64,000 bases of DNA from Streptomyces hoynatensis (GCF_003626535.1 NZ_RBAL01000001.1:682001-746000), one strand, 5' to 3'. Counted from the first letter of the stretch, positions 33,476 to 41,927 are shown. The notes: a model not told the origin generated them from the letters alone. Program-made: numbers and translations.

Positions 33476-35790
33476 CGGGCCCGCACCTCCCCGGTGGCGC
33501 CGTCGACGAGCAGGGGGGTGCCCGGCGGGAAGCGGTCCACGGCCCCGGGCACGCCGGTGACGGCCGCCAGCCCCGACTCCCGGGCGAGGAGGGCCAGGTG
33601 CGACAGCGGGCTCCCGGTCTGCGCGACCAGCCCGGTCAGCCCCGGCAGCAGGGGGGCGAGGCCGGGATCGAGGGTGCGGACCACCAGCACGGCCCCGGGC
33701 GGCGGCGGCCCCGCCCCGTCCCAGGCCAGGCCGTGGACGCGCCCGCCGGAGACGGGCCGGCCGGCGCCGGCGGCCCGGCCGCCGCGCCGCGGCTCGGGCA
33801 CGGGGGTGCCGTCCGCGGCCAGGCGGAACGCGTCGGGCGGCGGCGGGCCCTGCGGGGGCGGCGTCCGCCGGTTCGCCCCGGCCGGCCGCCGCCCGCCCTC
33901 GGCGAGGGCGAGCAGCTCCTCCCACCGCAGCAGGGCGAGCGGTTCGGGACCCGGGTGGCGGGCCGCCAGCTCCCGCACCAGCGCCGCCTGGAACTCCTGC
34001 ACCCACCGCACGCGCAGCCGCAGCGCCTCCCGGAGCGGCAGGCCCGCCAGGGCGGCCGCGATCTCCTGCCACCCGGCCGCCGAATCCGGGTCCGTGTCCG
34101 GGATCGCGCGAGGGGCCGTGTCGGGGACCGCGCCCGGGGCCGTATCCGGGGCCGTATCCGGTATCGCGCCCGAGGTCGTGCCGGGGATCGCGCCCGGGGC
34201 CGTGCCGGGGACCGTTTCGGGGACTGAGTCCGGGATCGCGCCAGGGACCGTGCCGGCGGGCCATGCCGCCGGGGGGCGGGGCGGGGTGGTGAGGCTGGGC
34301 GGGATCAGGGCCAGCACCTCGGGGTGGCGGGCCGGGATCGCGGCCTCCTCCTCGCCCGCGGCCCGCGCGGCGGCGAGGGCGGCGAGCGCCACCCCGGCGC
34401 CGGTCGCCGGGGGAGCGCCCGCCGCGTCCCCCGCCGCCCCCGCGGCGGCTCCCCCGGGGCCGCTCGCGGCCACCCGCGCCGCGGGGGCACGCCGGCGGCG
34501 CGGGCGGGCGGCGGCCGGGGCTTCCGGGGGCGCCGGCAGCGCGCCCGCCAGGGCCTCCTGGGCGTGCAGGGGGACCAGGACCGCGCGGCTCCAGCGCAGG
34601 GCGGCGGCCAGCGCGGCGGGGGAGAGTTCCCCGGCGGCCGGGGCCGCGGCGAGCTGGGCGTCCACCTCGGCCCGCAGGGCGAGCGCGAGGCCGGGCAGCG
34701 CGGCGCGCAGCCGGCCGACGCGCCAGGCCGCGGCCAGGCGGCGCGCCGCCGGAAGCGGGTCGAGGGCGGCGAGCAGCCGGTGGCGCGGCCCGGCGAGGCC
34801 GAGCAGCCGCAGGTCCGCCACGGCGCGGCCGGCCACGGTGGTGACGGCGGGCACGCCGCGCAGCGTGCGGGCGCTCGCCGCCCCGCACAGGTGCAGCGCG
34901 GCGGCGAGCCCGTGGGCCATCGGCGTCACCCACAGGTCCTCCTCCAGCGGGTGCAGCACCCCGGGGAGGGTCTCCGCCACCGGCCCCGCGCCCAGCAGCC
35001 TGGCCCGCCGCGCCGGGCGCGGGGCCCGCGCGGTGATCGGCCGGGACTGGAACAGCCACAGGCGGCCGGTGAGCGCGTCGAAGCCGAACTCGATGTCCTG
35101 GGCGCGCCCGAAGAGCCGCCGCGCCCGCCGGGCGAGCGCGGCCAGCCGCCGCAGCTCCCGGCCGGTCAGCAGCCCGGCCGCGGGCGCCCCTCCCACCGGG
35201 CGGCCGTGCCGGGTGAGGCGGAAGTCGCTGCCGGTCTCGGCGCCGCCCACCAGGCGGTCCGGCCCGCCGCGCACGGCGCTGACCAGCATCCGGCGGGCGC
35301 CGCCCGGCAGCGGATCCGAGGTGAAGAGCACCCCGCCGACCCGCGACCTGACCATGGGCTGCACCAGCACGGCCGGCTCCCGGGCCGAGGAGCCGCGGAC
35401 CTCCCGCAGCGCGGCGCGGAACTCCTCCCAGCCGCGCACGTCCAGGACGGTGCGGAAACGGCCCGCCATCGAGGAGGTCACGGTGTCCTCGGCGGCCGAG
35501 GAGGAGCGCACGGCGAGTGGCCGGGTGCCTTCCGCGCTCAGCTCCCGCCAGGCGGCGTACAACTCGCGTCCGTGCGGGGTCGGTTGAGCGCTGGGCGGCG
35601 GCACGACGAAGCCGGGCGGCACCGGCAGCCCCGCCTCGGCGGCCCGGGCGAGCGAGGCCGCCTTGCCGCCGCTGAGTTCCACCCGCCGCGCGCGCGGATC
35701 GGCCAGGGCGAGGACGCGCTCCCCGGCCGCGGCCGGCCCCTCCCCGGCGAGCCCGGTTCCTCCGGTGCCCTCGATGTCCTGGATGTCCAT
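33472..35790 (-). CDS. PEP-synthase/rifampin-phosphotransferase-like protein
   Basis: 772 residues. The N-terminal PPDK-type ATP-grasp domain (about 1-270) has LSGGKAASLARAAEAGLPVP, RPLAVRSSSAAEDTVTSSMA, VLVQPMVRSRVGGVLFTSDP and DIEFGFDALTGRLWLFQSRP. A long Ala-rich middle follows, with degenerate P-G-A-I-P-D-T repeats (about 510-570). The C-terminal phosphohistidine domain has TGSPLSHLALLARESGLAAV with His731. This ATP-domain/middle/His-domain order is that of rifampin phosphotransferase and PEP synthase. The PEP-synthase PEP-binding barrel is absent. GGGAGG is 6 nt before the ATG at 35790. Substrate unknown. Confidence 0.75.
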   Translation of the reverse strand: MDIQDIEGTGGTGLAGEGPAAAGERVLALADPRARRVELSGGKAASLARAAEAGLPVPPGFVVPPPSAQPTPHGRELYAAWRELSAEGTRPLAVRSSSAAEDTVTSSMAGRFRTVLDVRGWEEFRAALREVRGSSAREPAVLVQPMVRSRVGGVLFTSDPLPGGARRMLVSAVRGGPDRLVGGAETGSDFRLTRHGRPVGGAPAAGLLTGRELRRLAALARRARRLFGRAQDIEFGFDALTGRLWLFQSRPITARAPRPARRARLLGAGPVAETLPGVLHPLEEDLWVTPMAHGLAAALHLCGAASARTLRGVPAVTTVAGRAVADLRLLGLAGPRHRLLAALDPLPAARRLAAAWRVGRLRAALPGLALALRAEVDAQLAAAPAAGELSPAALAAALRWSRAVLVPLHAQEALAGALPAPPEAPAAARPRRRRAPAARVAASGPGGAAAGAAGDAAGAPPATGAGVALAALAAARAAGEEEAAIPARHPEVLALIPPSLTTPPRPPAAWPAGTVPGAIPDSVPETVPGTAPGAIPGTTSGAIPDTAPDTAPGAVPDTAPRAIPDTDPDSAAGWQEIAAALAGLPLREALRLRVRWVQEFQAALVRELAARHPGPEPLALLRWEELLALAEGGRRPAGANRRTPPPQGPPPPDAFRLAADGTPVPEPRRGGRAAGAGRPVSGGRVHGLAWDGAGPPPPGAVLVVRTLDPGLAPLLPGLTGLVAQTGSPLSHLALLARESGLAAVTGVPGAVDRFPPGTPLLVDGATGEVRAR
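34090..34260. repeat. Degenerate tandem repeats within the PEP-synthase-like gene
   Basis: About 170 bp built from related 12- and 24-bp units (GCCGTATCCGGGG, GGGATCGCGCC types). They encode a Pro-rich linker of P-G-A-I-P and P-D-T-A units between the middle region and the C-terminal half. Units differ by several bases, so this is an older or diversified expansion. Confidence 0.7.
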
Positions 35791-36142
35791 CGCCTGCCTC
35801 CCGAGTCCCCCTCCGGCCTTACGGGAATGAGGACGCCGCGTGACGCTCCGGTGCCTGACAGGCAACCGGCGGCAAAAGGTGATGTGTCCCGCCATGGCGG
35901 GCCGCACCGCCCGCCGCGGCGGCGGGCCGCTGCCCGGCCGCCCGCCGCCCCGGCCGAGGCGCGCCGGCGGGCCCTCTCATGGTGCGCCCTGGCCAGCGCC
36001 CCTTCCAGTGCGTGCCGGTGCCGCCGGGAGCCCCGGGGCGCCGGTGGAGGCAACCGGGGGAGCGCGCCGGGCGGCGGGCGCCGCGGCCTTCGAGGCGGAA
36101 GGGGCCGACTGCCGTGTCGGCGACCGGGGTTACGGTCGTGGC
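35791..36142. other. Divergent intergenic region before the RecD-like helicase gene
   Basis: About 350 bp between the minus-strand PEP-synthase-like gene and the plus-strand helicase gene. It includes an A+T-richer patch around 35868-35892 that may hold a promoter. Frames through it look Arg/Pro-rich and non-coding. No strong palindrome was seen. Confidence 0.45.
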
Positions 36143-38383
36143 ATGTCGTCAAGCACCGTCGTCGAGGGGGTCCTCGAACGCATCACCTACGCCAACGAGG
36201 AGACCGGCTACACGGTCGCCAGGGTGGACACGGGCCGCGGCGGGGGCGAGCTGCTGACGGTGGTGGGCTCGCTGCTCGGCGCGCAGGTCGGCGAGTCGCT
36301 GCGGATGACCGGCCGCTGGGGCTCGCACCCCAGCTACGGCCGCCAGTTCACCGTGGAGAACTACACGACCGTGCTGCCGGCGACCGTGCAGGGCATCAGG
36401 CGCTACCTGGGCTCCGGCCTGATCAAGGGCATCGGCCCGGTGACGGCCGACCGCATCGTGGAGCACTTCGGGCTGGCGACCCTGGAGGTGATCGAGGAGG
36501 ACCCGGGGCGGCTGATCGCCGTGCCGGGGCTCGGCCCCAAGCGCACCGCGCGGATCGCCGCCGCCTGGGAGGAGCAGAAGGCGATCAAGGAGGTCATGGT
36601 CTTCCTGCAGAGCGTCGAGGTCTCCACCTCCCTGGCCGTGCGCATCTACAAGAAGTACGGCGACGCCGCCATCTCCGTGGTGAAGAACCGGCCCTACCGG
36701 CTGGCGGCCGACGTGTGGGGCATCGGCTTCCTGACCGCGGACCGCATCGCGCAGGCCGTGGGCATCCCGCGCGACAGCCCCGAACGGGTGAAGGCGGGGC
36801 TGGCCTACGCGCTCTCCCAGGCGAGCGACCAGGGCCACTGCTACCTGCCGGAGGAGCGGCTGATCTCGGACGCGGTCAAGCTGCTCCAGGTGGACACCGG
36901 CCTGGTCATCGACTGCCTGGGCGAGCTGGCGGCGCAGCCGGAGGAGGCGGGCGGCGTGGTCCGGGAGGCGGTGCCGGACCCGGAGCAGCCCGAGGGCAGG
37001 GTCACCGCGGTCTACCTGCTGCCCTTCCACCGCGCCGAGCTCTCCCTCGCCGGGCAGCTGCGGCGGCTGCTGCGGGGCCCGGAGGACCGGCTGGCGGCCT
37101 TCGGGTCCGTCGACTGGGCGGCGGCCCTGGCCTGGCTGGCCGCGCGGACCGGGGCGGCGCTCGCGCCCGAGCAGGAGCAGGCCGTGCGGCTCGCGCTGAC
37201 CGAGCGGGTGGCGGTGCTCACCGGCGGGCCCGGCTGCGGCAAGTCGTTCACGGTGCGGTCGGTGGTCGAGCTGGCCCGGGCCAAGCGGGCGCGGGTGCTG
37301 CTGGCCGCCCCCACCGGGCGGGCCGCCAAGCGGCTGGCCGAGCTGACCGGGGCGGAGGCCAAGACGGTGCACCGGCTGCTCGAACTGAAGCCGGGCGGGG
37401 ACGCCGCCTTCGACCGCGACCGGCCCCTGGAGGCGGACCTGGTGGTGGTGGACGAGGCGTCCATGCTGGACCTGCTGCTGGCCAACAAGCTGGTCAAGGC
37501 CGTGCCCCCGGGCGCGCACCTGCTGCTGGTGGGCGACGTGGACCAGCTGCCCTCGGTGGGGGCCGGGGAGGTGCTGCGCGACCTGCTGTCCGCGGACAGC
37601 CCGGTGCCCGCCGTGCGGCTGACCCGCATCTTCCGGCAGGCGCAGCAGTCCGGGGTGGTGACCAACGCCCACCGGATCAACGCGGGGGTGCCGCCGCTGA
37701 CCCAGGGCCTCGCGGACTTCTTCCTGTTCGTGGAGGACGACGCGGAGGAGGCGGGGAAGCTGGCCGTGGACGTGGCGGCCAGGCGGGTACCGGCCAGATT
37801 CGGCCTCGACCCGCGCCGGGACGTGCAGGTGCTCACCCCGATGCACCGCGGGCCGGCGGGCGCCGGCGTGCTGAACGGGCTGCTGCAGCAGTCGATCACC
37901 CCGGCCAGGCCGGGCCTGCCGGAGAAGCGGTTCGGCGGCCGGGTCTTCCGGGTGGGCGACAAGGTCACCCAGATCAGGAACAACTACGAGCGCGGCGCGA
38001 ACGGCGTCTTCAACGGGACCGTCGGCGTGGTGACGGGCCTGGACCTCGACGAGCAGCGGCTGACCGTGCGCACCGACGAGGACGAGGAGGTGGGCTACGA
38101 CTTCGGCGAGCTGGACGAGCTGGCGCACGCCTACGCGGTGACGATCCACCGCTCCCAGGGCAGCGAGTACCCGTGCGTGGTCATTCCGGTCACCACGAGC
38201 GCCTGGATGATGCTCCAGCGAAACCTGCTGTACACGGCCGTCACCCGCGCCAAGCGGCTTGTGGTGCTCGTGGGTTCGCGGCGGGCGCTGGGCCAGGCGG
38301 TGCGCAGCGTGTCCGCCGGGCGCCGCCACACGGCCCTCGACGCGCGGCTGGCGGGGCTGATCCCCCGCCGGGATCGGCCGTAA
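36143..38383 (+). CDS. recD2: RecD2-like SF1B DNA helicase
   Basis: 746 residues, the length of RecD2. The N-terminal OB-like domain (about 5-90) is followed by tandem helix-hairpin-helix motifs (GLIKGIGPVTADRIVEHFG and LIAVPGLGPKRTARIAAAW). The helicase core has Walker A GGPGCGKSFT near 368, Walker B VVVDEASMLD, GDVDQLPSVGAGEVL and RIFRQAQQS. The C-terminal UvrD_C_2 motif is AYAVTIHRSQGSEYPCVVIP. RecD2 is a 5'-3' helicase acting outside RecBCD, in repair or replication-fork processing. No recB/recC lies nearby. The ATG at 36143 has only a weak purine tract upstream. Confidence 0.92.
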   Translation: MSSSTVVEGVLERITYANEETGYTVARVDTGRGGGELLTVVGSLLGAQVGESLRMTGRWGSHPSYGRQFTVENYTTVLPATVQGIRRYLGSGLIKGIGPVTADRIVEHFGLATLEVIEEDPGRLIAVPGLGPKRTARIAAAWEEQKAIKEVMVFLQSVEVSTSLAVRIYKKYGDAAISVVKNRPYRLAADVWGIGFLTADRIAQAVGIPRDSPERVKAGLAYALSQASDQGHCYLPEERLISDAVKLLQVDTGLVIDCLGELAAQPEEAGGVVREAVPDPEQPEGRVTAVYLLPFHRAELSLAGQLRRLLRGPEDRLAAFGSVDWAAALAWLAARTGAALAPEQEQAVRLALTERVAVLTGGPGCGKSFTVRSVVELARAKRARVLLAAPTGRAAKRLAELTGAEAKTVHRLLELKPGGDAAFDRDRPLEADLVVVDEASMLDLLLANKLVKAVPPGAHLLLVGDVDQLPSVGAGEVLRDLLSADSPVPAVRLTRIFRQAQQSGVVTNAHRINAGVPPLTQGLADFFLFVEDDAEEAGKLAVDVAARRVPARFGLDPRRDVQVLTPMHRGPAGAGVLNGLLQQSITPARPGLPEKRFGGRVFRVGDKVTQIRNNYERGANGVFNGTVGVVTGLDLDEQRLTVRTDEDEEVGYDFGELDELAHAYAVTIHRSQGSEYPCVVIPVTTSAWMMLQRNLLYTAVTRAKRLVVLVGSRRALGQAVRSVSAGRRHTALDARLAGLIPRRDRP

Positions 38384-38523
38384 AACATCCGATTTAGGCG
38401 GCACGCCGTGCCAGATTTTCGCCACTTGGCCGACCCCGAGTGCACATTCTGGCTCCAGATGGGGGACAGTGGAGTCAGTCAGGGCACCTCGAAGAAGAGG
38501 CACATACGTCGGTGAGGGATGAC

Positions 38524-39840
38524 GTGAGCGAGAACCGCAACAGCGACAGTGCAGACACGGCAGTCGTAGTCAGGTACGGGGACGACGAGTACCGCTACCC
38601 GCTGGTGGAGAGCTCGGTGGGCGACCGCGGCTTCGACATCGGCAAGCTGCGGGCCCAAACCGGTCTGGTGACCCTGGACTCGGGCTTCGGGAACACCTCG
38701 TCGGTGAAATCGGAGATCACCTATCTCGACGGCGAGAAAGGCATCCTTCGCTACCGGGGTTACCCGATCGAGCAGCTCGCCGAGCACGGCTCGTTCCTGG
38801 AGACGGCCTACCTGCTGATCAACGGTGAACTTCCCACGGTCGACGAGCTGTCGGCCTTCCGGAACGAGATCACGCAGCACACGCTGCTCCACGAGGACGT
38901 CAAGCGCTTCTTCGAGGGCTTCCCGACGGACGCGCACCCGATGGCGATGCTGACCTCGGTCGTCAGCGCGCTGTCCACGTTCTACCAGGACAGCCACAAC
39001 CCCTTCGACGAGCGCCAGCGCTACATCTCGACCATCCGGCTGCTCGCCAAGCTCCCGACCATCGCGGCCTACGCGTACAAGAAGGCCGTCGGCCACCCGG
39101 TGGTCTACCCGCGCAACGACCTGGGGTACGTGGAGAACTTCCTGCGGATGACCTTCTCGGTCCCCGCCGAGGACTACCAGCCCGATCCGGTGGTCGCCAA
39201 CGCCCTGGACAAGCTGCTGATCCTGCACGCGGACCACGAGCAGAACTGTTCGACGTCCACCGTGCGCCTGGTCGGCTCCTCCCAGGCCAACCTGTTCGTC
39301 TCCATCTCCGCCGGCATCAACGCCCTGTGGGGCCCGCTGCACGGCGGGGCGAACGCGGCCGTGCTGGAGATGCTCCAGCGCATCCAGGCCGAGGGCGGGG
39401 ACGTCGACTCCTTCATCCGCCGGGTGAAGAACAAGGAGCAGGGCGTCCGGCTGATGGGCTTCGGCCACCGGGTGTACAAGAGCTTCGACCCGCGGGCCAA
39501 GATCATCAAGGCGGCGGCCCACGACGTGCTGTCGGCGCTCGGCAAGTCCGACGAGCTGCTCGACATCGCGCTGAAGCTGGAGGAGCACGCGCTGGGCGAC
39601 GACTACTTCGTCTCGCGCAACCTCTACCCGAACGTCGACTTCTACACCGGCCTCATCTACCGGGCGATGGGCTTCCCGACCAGCATGTTCACCGTGCTGT
39701 TCGCCCTCGGGCGGCTGCCGGGCTGGATCGCCCAGTGGCACGAGATGATCACCGACCCGACCACCAGGATCGGCCGCCCGCGGCAGATCTACACCGGCGT
39801 CGTGGAGCGTCCGTACGTGCCGGTGGAGCAGCGCGGATAA
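38524..39840 (+). CDS. gltA: Citrate synthase
   Basis: 438 residues, type II (hexameric-type) citrate synthase condensing oxaloacetate and acetyl-CoA. Active-site His in GPLHGGANAAV (near 273), His in MGFGHRVYK (near 315) and Asp in YPNVDFYTG (near 371) are all present. The GTG at 38524 is chosen because GAGGG lies 5-9 nt upstream and the protein begins VSENRNSDS before VVVRYGDDEYRYPL, the family start region. It is monocistronic. A CRP-type palindrome abuts the stop and a hairpin region follows. Confidence 0.95.
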   Translation: MSENRNSDSADTAVVVRYGDDEYRYPLVESSVGDRGFDIGKLRAQTGLVTLDSGFGNTSSVKSEITYLDGEKGILRYRGYPIEQLAEHGSFLETAYLLINGELPTVDELSAFRNEITQHTLLHEDVKRFFEGFPTDAHPMAMLTSVVSALSTFYQDSHNPFDERQRYISTIRLLAKLPTIAAYAYKKAVGHPVVYPRNDLGYVENFLRMTFSVPAEDYQPDPVVANALDKLLILHADHEQNCSTSTVRLVGSSQANLFVSISAGINALWGPLHGGANAAVLEMLQRIQAEGGDVDSFIRRVKNKEQGVRLMGFGHRVYKSFDPRAKIIKAAAHDVLSALGKSDELLDIALKLEEHALGDDYFVSRNLYPNVDFYTGLIYRAMGFPTSMFTVLFALGRLPGWIAQWHEMITDPTTRIGRPRQIYTGVVERPYVPVEQRG

Positions 39841-39856
39841 TGTGACGCAGGTCACA
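39841..39856. promoter_or_regulatory. CRP/GlxR-type palindrome directly after the citrate synthase stop
   Basis: TGTGACGCAGGTCACA is an exact TGTGA-N6-TCACA CRP-family consensus and begins at the base after the TAA. Position is unusual: it is downstream of gltA and past the 3' end of the convergent copper chaperone gene, so the controlled unit is not obvious. Confidence 0.45.
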
Positions 39857-40199
39857 TCATCTTGTGCGCAACCTTTGAACGAGTTGTGGGTCTAACCGGT
39901 CAGCGTTAGCGCGGATTCGGCTGGACCCACGCTGACGGCCGTTCCGCCGGGGTCCCGTGGGGGGACGCTCTGAGCGAACGGCAGGAAGCGCCCCGCGCCA
40001 CGGGCCCTGTGGGGGGACCCGTCGCCGGGGCGCTTCTCCCTTTCCCGGGCCTTCCCGTGGGTTCCCGGGGATTCCCCGAATCCTCGGGGAATCCCGGACG
40101 TCTCAGGGTTCCCCGCATCCCGTCCCGGGGATTCCCCGATTCCCCTGCCCGGCTTCCGGCCTTCGCGGGGGTTTCTCCCCCGCGCGGGGCGCGTCCGGC
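39857..40199. other. Convergent 3' region with repeated GGGGATTCCCC hairpins
   Basis: Non-coding DNA between gltA (+) and the copper chaperone (-). GGGATTCCCCGA (40068-40079) pairs perfectly with TCGGGGAATCCC (40084-40095) around ATCC, a likely bidirectional terminator. The 16-mer CCCGGGGATTCCCCGA occurs at 40064-40079 and again at 40124-40139. No gene is seen. Confidence 0.6.
40068..40095. terminator. Hairpin between gltA and copZ
   Basis: 12-bp perfect stem with a 4-nt loop (ATCC), placed to serve both convergent genes. Confidence 0.6.
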
Positions 40200-40421
40200 T
40201 CAGACGCGGCCGACCAGCTCGTATCCCGCCTCGTCCACGGCGCCGCGGACGGCCTCGTCGTCGAGCGGGCCCTCGGAGGTGACGGTCACCAGGCCGGTGG
40301 CCGCCGCGGCCGTCACCCCGGTGACGCCGGGCAGCGCGGAGACCTCCTCCTTCACGCTCCCCTCGCAGTGTCCGCAGGTCATGCCGGAGACCCGGTAGGT
40401 CACGGTGCTCGTGGTGCTCAT
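40200..40421 (-). CDS. copZ: Copper chaperone (heavy-metal-associated domain, CopZ-like)
   Basis: 73-residue single HMA domain with the metal-binding GMTCGHC motif (Cys16, Cys19), then GVTGVTAAAATGLVTVTSEG and the ending GYELVGRV. Binds Cu(I) and hands it to a copper ATPase, which is not in this window. GAGG is 8 nt before the ATG. A CsoR-type box (40613-40631) lies about 190 bp upstream with TATGAT beside it on the coding strand, so copper-induced expression with a long leader is likely. Confidence 0.92.
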   Translation of the reverse strand: MSTTSTVTYRVSGMTCGHCEGSVKEEVSALPGVTGVTAAAATGLVTVTSEGPLDDEAVRGAVDEAGYELVGRV

Positions 40422-40612
40422 GGGGCTGCCTCGCTTCTGTGTGGCTGCTGCTTCCGTTCCCCCCGCCCGGCCGGTGGGCGCCGGCCGCGCCGGGGGAGTC
40501 GTTCCGGCGCGTCGCGGGGTCCGCTTCCGGCCACCGGCGTTGCGCAGGCTTCCCGCACGCCTGTGTGGATTTCCCGGGTGTCCCTTCACGCGCCCTGCGA
40601 CTGGCCGAATCA

Positions 40613-40631
40613 TATACCCCTTGGGGGTATA
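40613..40631 (-). promoter_or_regulatory. CsoR-type copper operator
   Basis: TATACCCC-TTG-GGGGTATA is a perfect 8+3+8 palindrome matching CsoR sites known upstream of actinobacterial copper genes. The copZ -10-like TATGAT overlaps one edge. Confidence 0.8.
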
Positions 40632-40705
40632 ACGCGACCGCCCTAGGGGAGACCACCACATCCCCCGGGTATTCCTCGAAACGTGTTCCCCGTCCCGCGC
40701 CTGGC

Positions 40706-40725
40706 GTGTCAGCTTTTGCTGACAC
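40706..40725. promoter_or_regulatory. Palindromic operator candidate upstream of the DedA gene
   Basis: GTGTCAGC-TTTT-GCTGACAC is a perfect 8+4+8 inverted repeat 43 bp before the DedA start. Its half-site GCTGACAC recurs at 41649-41656, upstream of the small HTH gene, hinting at a shared regulator. Confidence 0.55.
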
Positions 40726-40768
40726 ACACCAGGCTCGGGAGAGCCGTGGAGAGGATGGGACACCAGGA

Positions 40769-41416
40769 ATGGACGGCGCACTGTGGATGTACGCCCTGCT
40801 CGCCCTCACCACCGCCCCTCCGCTCGTGCCCAACGCCGCCCTGATCGCCTCCGCCGGCGCCCTCGCCCAGGAGGGAAAGCTGAGCCTGCCGCTGGTCCTG
40901 CTCGTGGTCGCCGGCAGCGCCCTGGCCGGTGACGCCCTCGTCCACGGCGCGGGCCGCCTGGCCGGGCCCCGCGCGCTGCGCCGGCTGAACCGCAGGCCCA
41001 GGCGCCGGGCCGCACTGGCCTGGATGGCCGCCAGGATGCACTCCCACGGCCTGCCCTTCGTCATCGGCATCCGCTTCCTGCCGAGCGGGCGCCTGGTGGG
41101 CGGCCTCGCCGCCGCCGTCGTCGGCTACCCCGCCAGGCGCTACCTGCTCGGGGCCGCGATCGCCGAGGCCGTCTGGGCCTCCTACAGCGTCGCCCTCGGC
41201 TACTGGGGCGGCTCGGCCCTGCACGGCACCTGGCCCTCGCTCGCCCTCGGCACCGCGGTCTCCGCCGTCGTCGCCTGCGTCGCCCAGCTCCTCACCCGCC
41301 TCGGCCGCCCCGCCTCGGGGCCCACCAGGACCGTGGCCAGGGGACCGGCCGCCGCCGGGGCCCTCAGGTCCGGCGCCCGCGACGCCGTCCCGGCCGGTTC
41401 GCCACCCACCGCCTGA
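40769..41416 (+). CDS. DedA-family membrane protein
   Basis: 215 residues with an N-terminal hydrophobic stretch (MYALLALTTAPPLVPNAALI), the SNARE-associated/VTT-type signature region (AGSALAGDALVHGAGRL and IGIRFLPSGRLVGGLAAAVV), further membrane helices and a basic tail. DedA proteins support membrane homeostasis, some as lipid flippases. The Arg of IRFLPSGR fits the key residue of the family. The weak ribosome site makes the start less sure. Its last ~50 bp overlap tail-to-tail with the HTH gene. Confidence 0.82.
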   Translation: MDGALWMYALLALTTAPPLVPNAALIASAGALAQEGKLSLPLVLLVVAGSALAGDALVHGAGRLAGPRALRRLNRRPRRRAALAWMAARMHSHGLPFVIGIRFLPSGRLVGGLAAAVVGYPARRYLLGAAIAEAVWASYSVALGYWGGSALHGTWPSLALGTAVSAVVACVAQLLTRLGRPASGPTRTVARGPAAAGALRSGARDAVPAGSPPTA

Positions 41417-41603
41417 CCGTCTCCTGACGCCAGTACGGCCGCCCGTCGCGCACGGCGTCGGGCGGCGGCAGATGCCCCAGCTTGCGATACGAGCGCACGG
41501 TGGCGGGCTGCACCCCGATGTGCGCGGCGATCTCCTTGTAGGACCACAGCTCCCCCGGCTCCCACGGCTCCTCGCGCGGGTCCCGGCGCACGTCCTCGCT
41601 CAT
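41364..41603 (-). CDS. Small MerR-like/excisionase-like HTH protein
   Basis: 79 residues. A winged HTH of the HTH_17/MerR type lies at about 20-70 (LWSYKEIAAHIGVQPATVRS, then YRKLGHLPPPD and GRPYWRQETVRRWVANRPG) with a basic tail. AGGAG precedes the ATG. No ligand domain. It converges on and slightly overlaps the DedA gene. A GCTGAC-N5-GTCAGC element lies about 50 bp upstream, and the same half-site occurs before DedA, so it may regulate both. Confidence 0.82.
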   Translation of the reverse strand: MSEDVRRDPREEPWEPGELWSYKEIAAHIGVQPATVRSYRKLGHLPPPDAVRDGRPYWRQETVRRWVANRPGRRRGRRT

Positions 41604-41927
41604 CTCCTCGCACCTCCTCCGGCCGCCGCACGAGCGGCCTCGCTCCCGGCTGACACCCCGTCAGCGCGCTGTTCCCCGACCACAACGACGCCACCGGGCG
41701 CGGGGCCCACGCTGTCGCCCACCTGTGACGGGCGGGCCACAGGGCGGTGACGCTCGTGGCCCGCCGCGGAAGAACCTGACGGCTTATCGGGTCTTCCGGT
41801 GTTCAGCCGGCCCCAAATCCGGGGAGAGCGAGATCAATTGACAGCCGGGCCCGCCGCGGGTTTGCTTCCGTCCCCAGCGGCCCAAGCCGCCATCAGGGAA
41901 GTCTCACAGCGAAGTGAGGTACGGACG
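41604..41927. other. Intergenic region upstream of the sugar ABC operon
   Basis: About 320 bp between the divergent HTH gene and the binding-protein gene. TTGACA at 41838-41843 could be a -35 for the ABC operon, with a poor -10 (TTTGCT at 41861). No LacI-type box is seen. Confidence 0.45.
41649..41665. promoter_or_regulatory. Inverted repeat upstream of the small HTH gene
   Basis: GCTGAC-ACCCC-GTCAGC, 6-bp arms. Its half-sites match the palindrome before the DedA gene but in reversed arm order. Confidence 0.45.

Larger units (their letters stand above)
40422..40768. other. Divergent intergenic region copZ/DedA
   Basis: Holds a CsoR-type box, a possible copZ -10 (TATGAT, 40614-40609 on the minus strand), the ~180-nt copZ leader and the palindrome at 40706-40725 before the DedA gene. 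The leader shows no convincing small gene. Confidence 0.5.
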
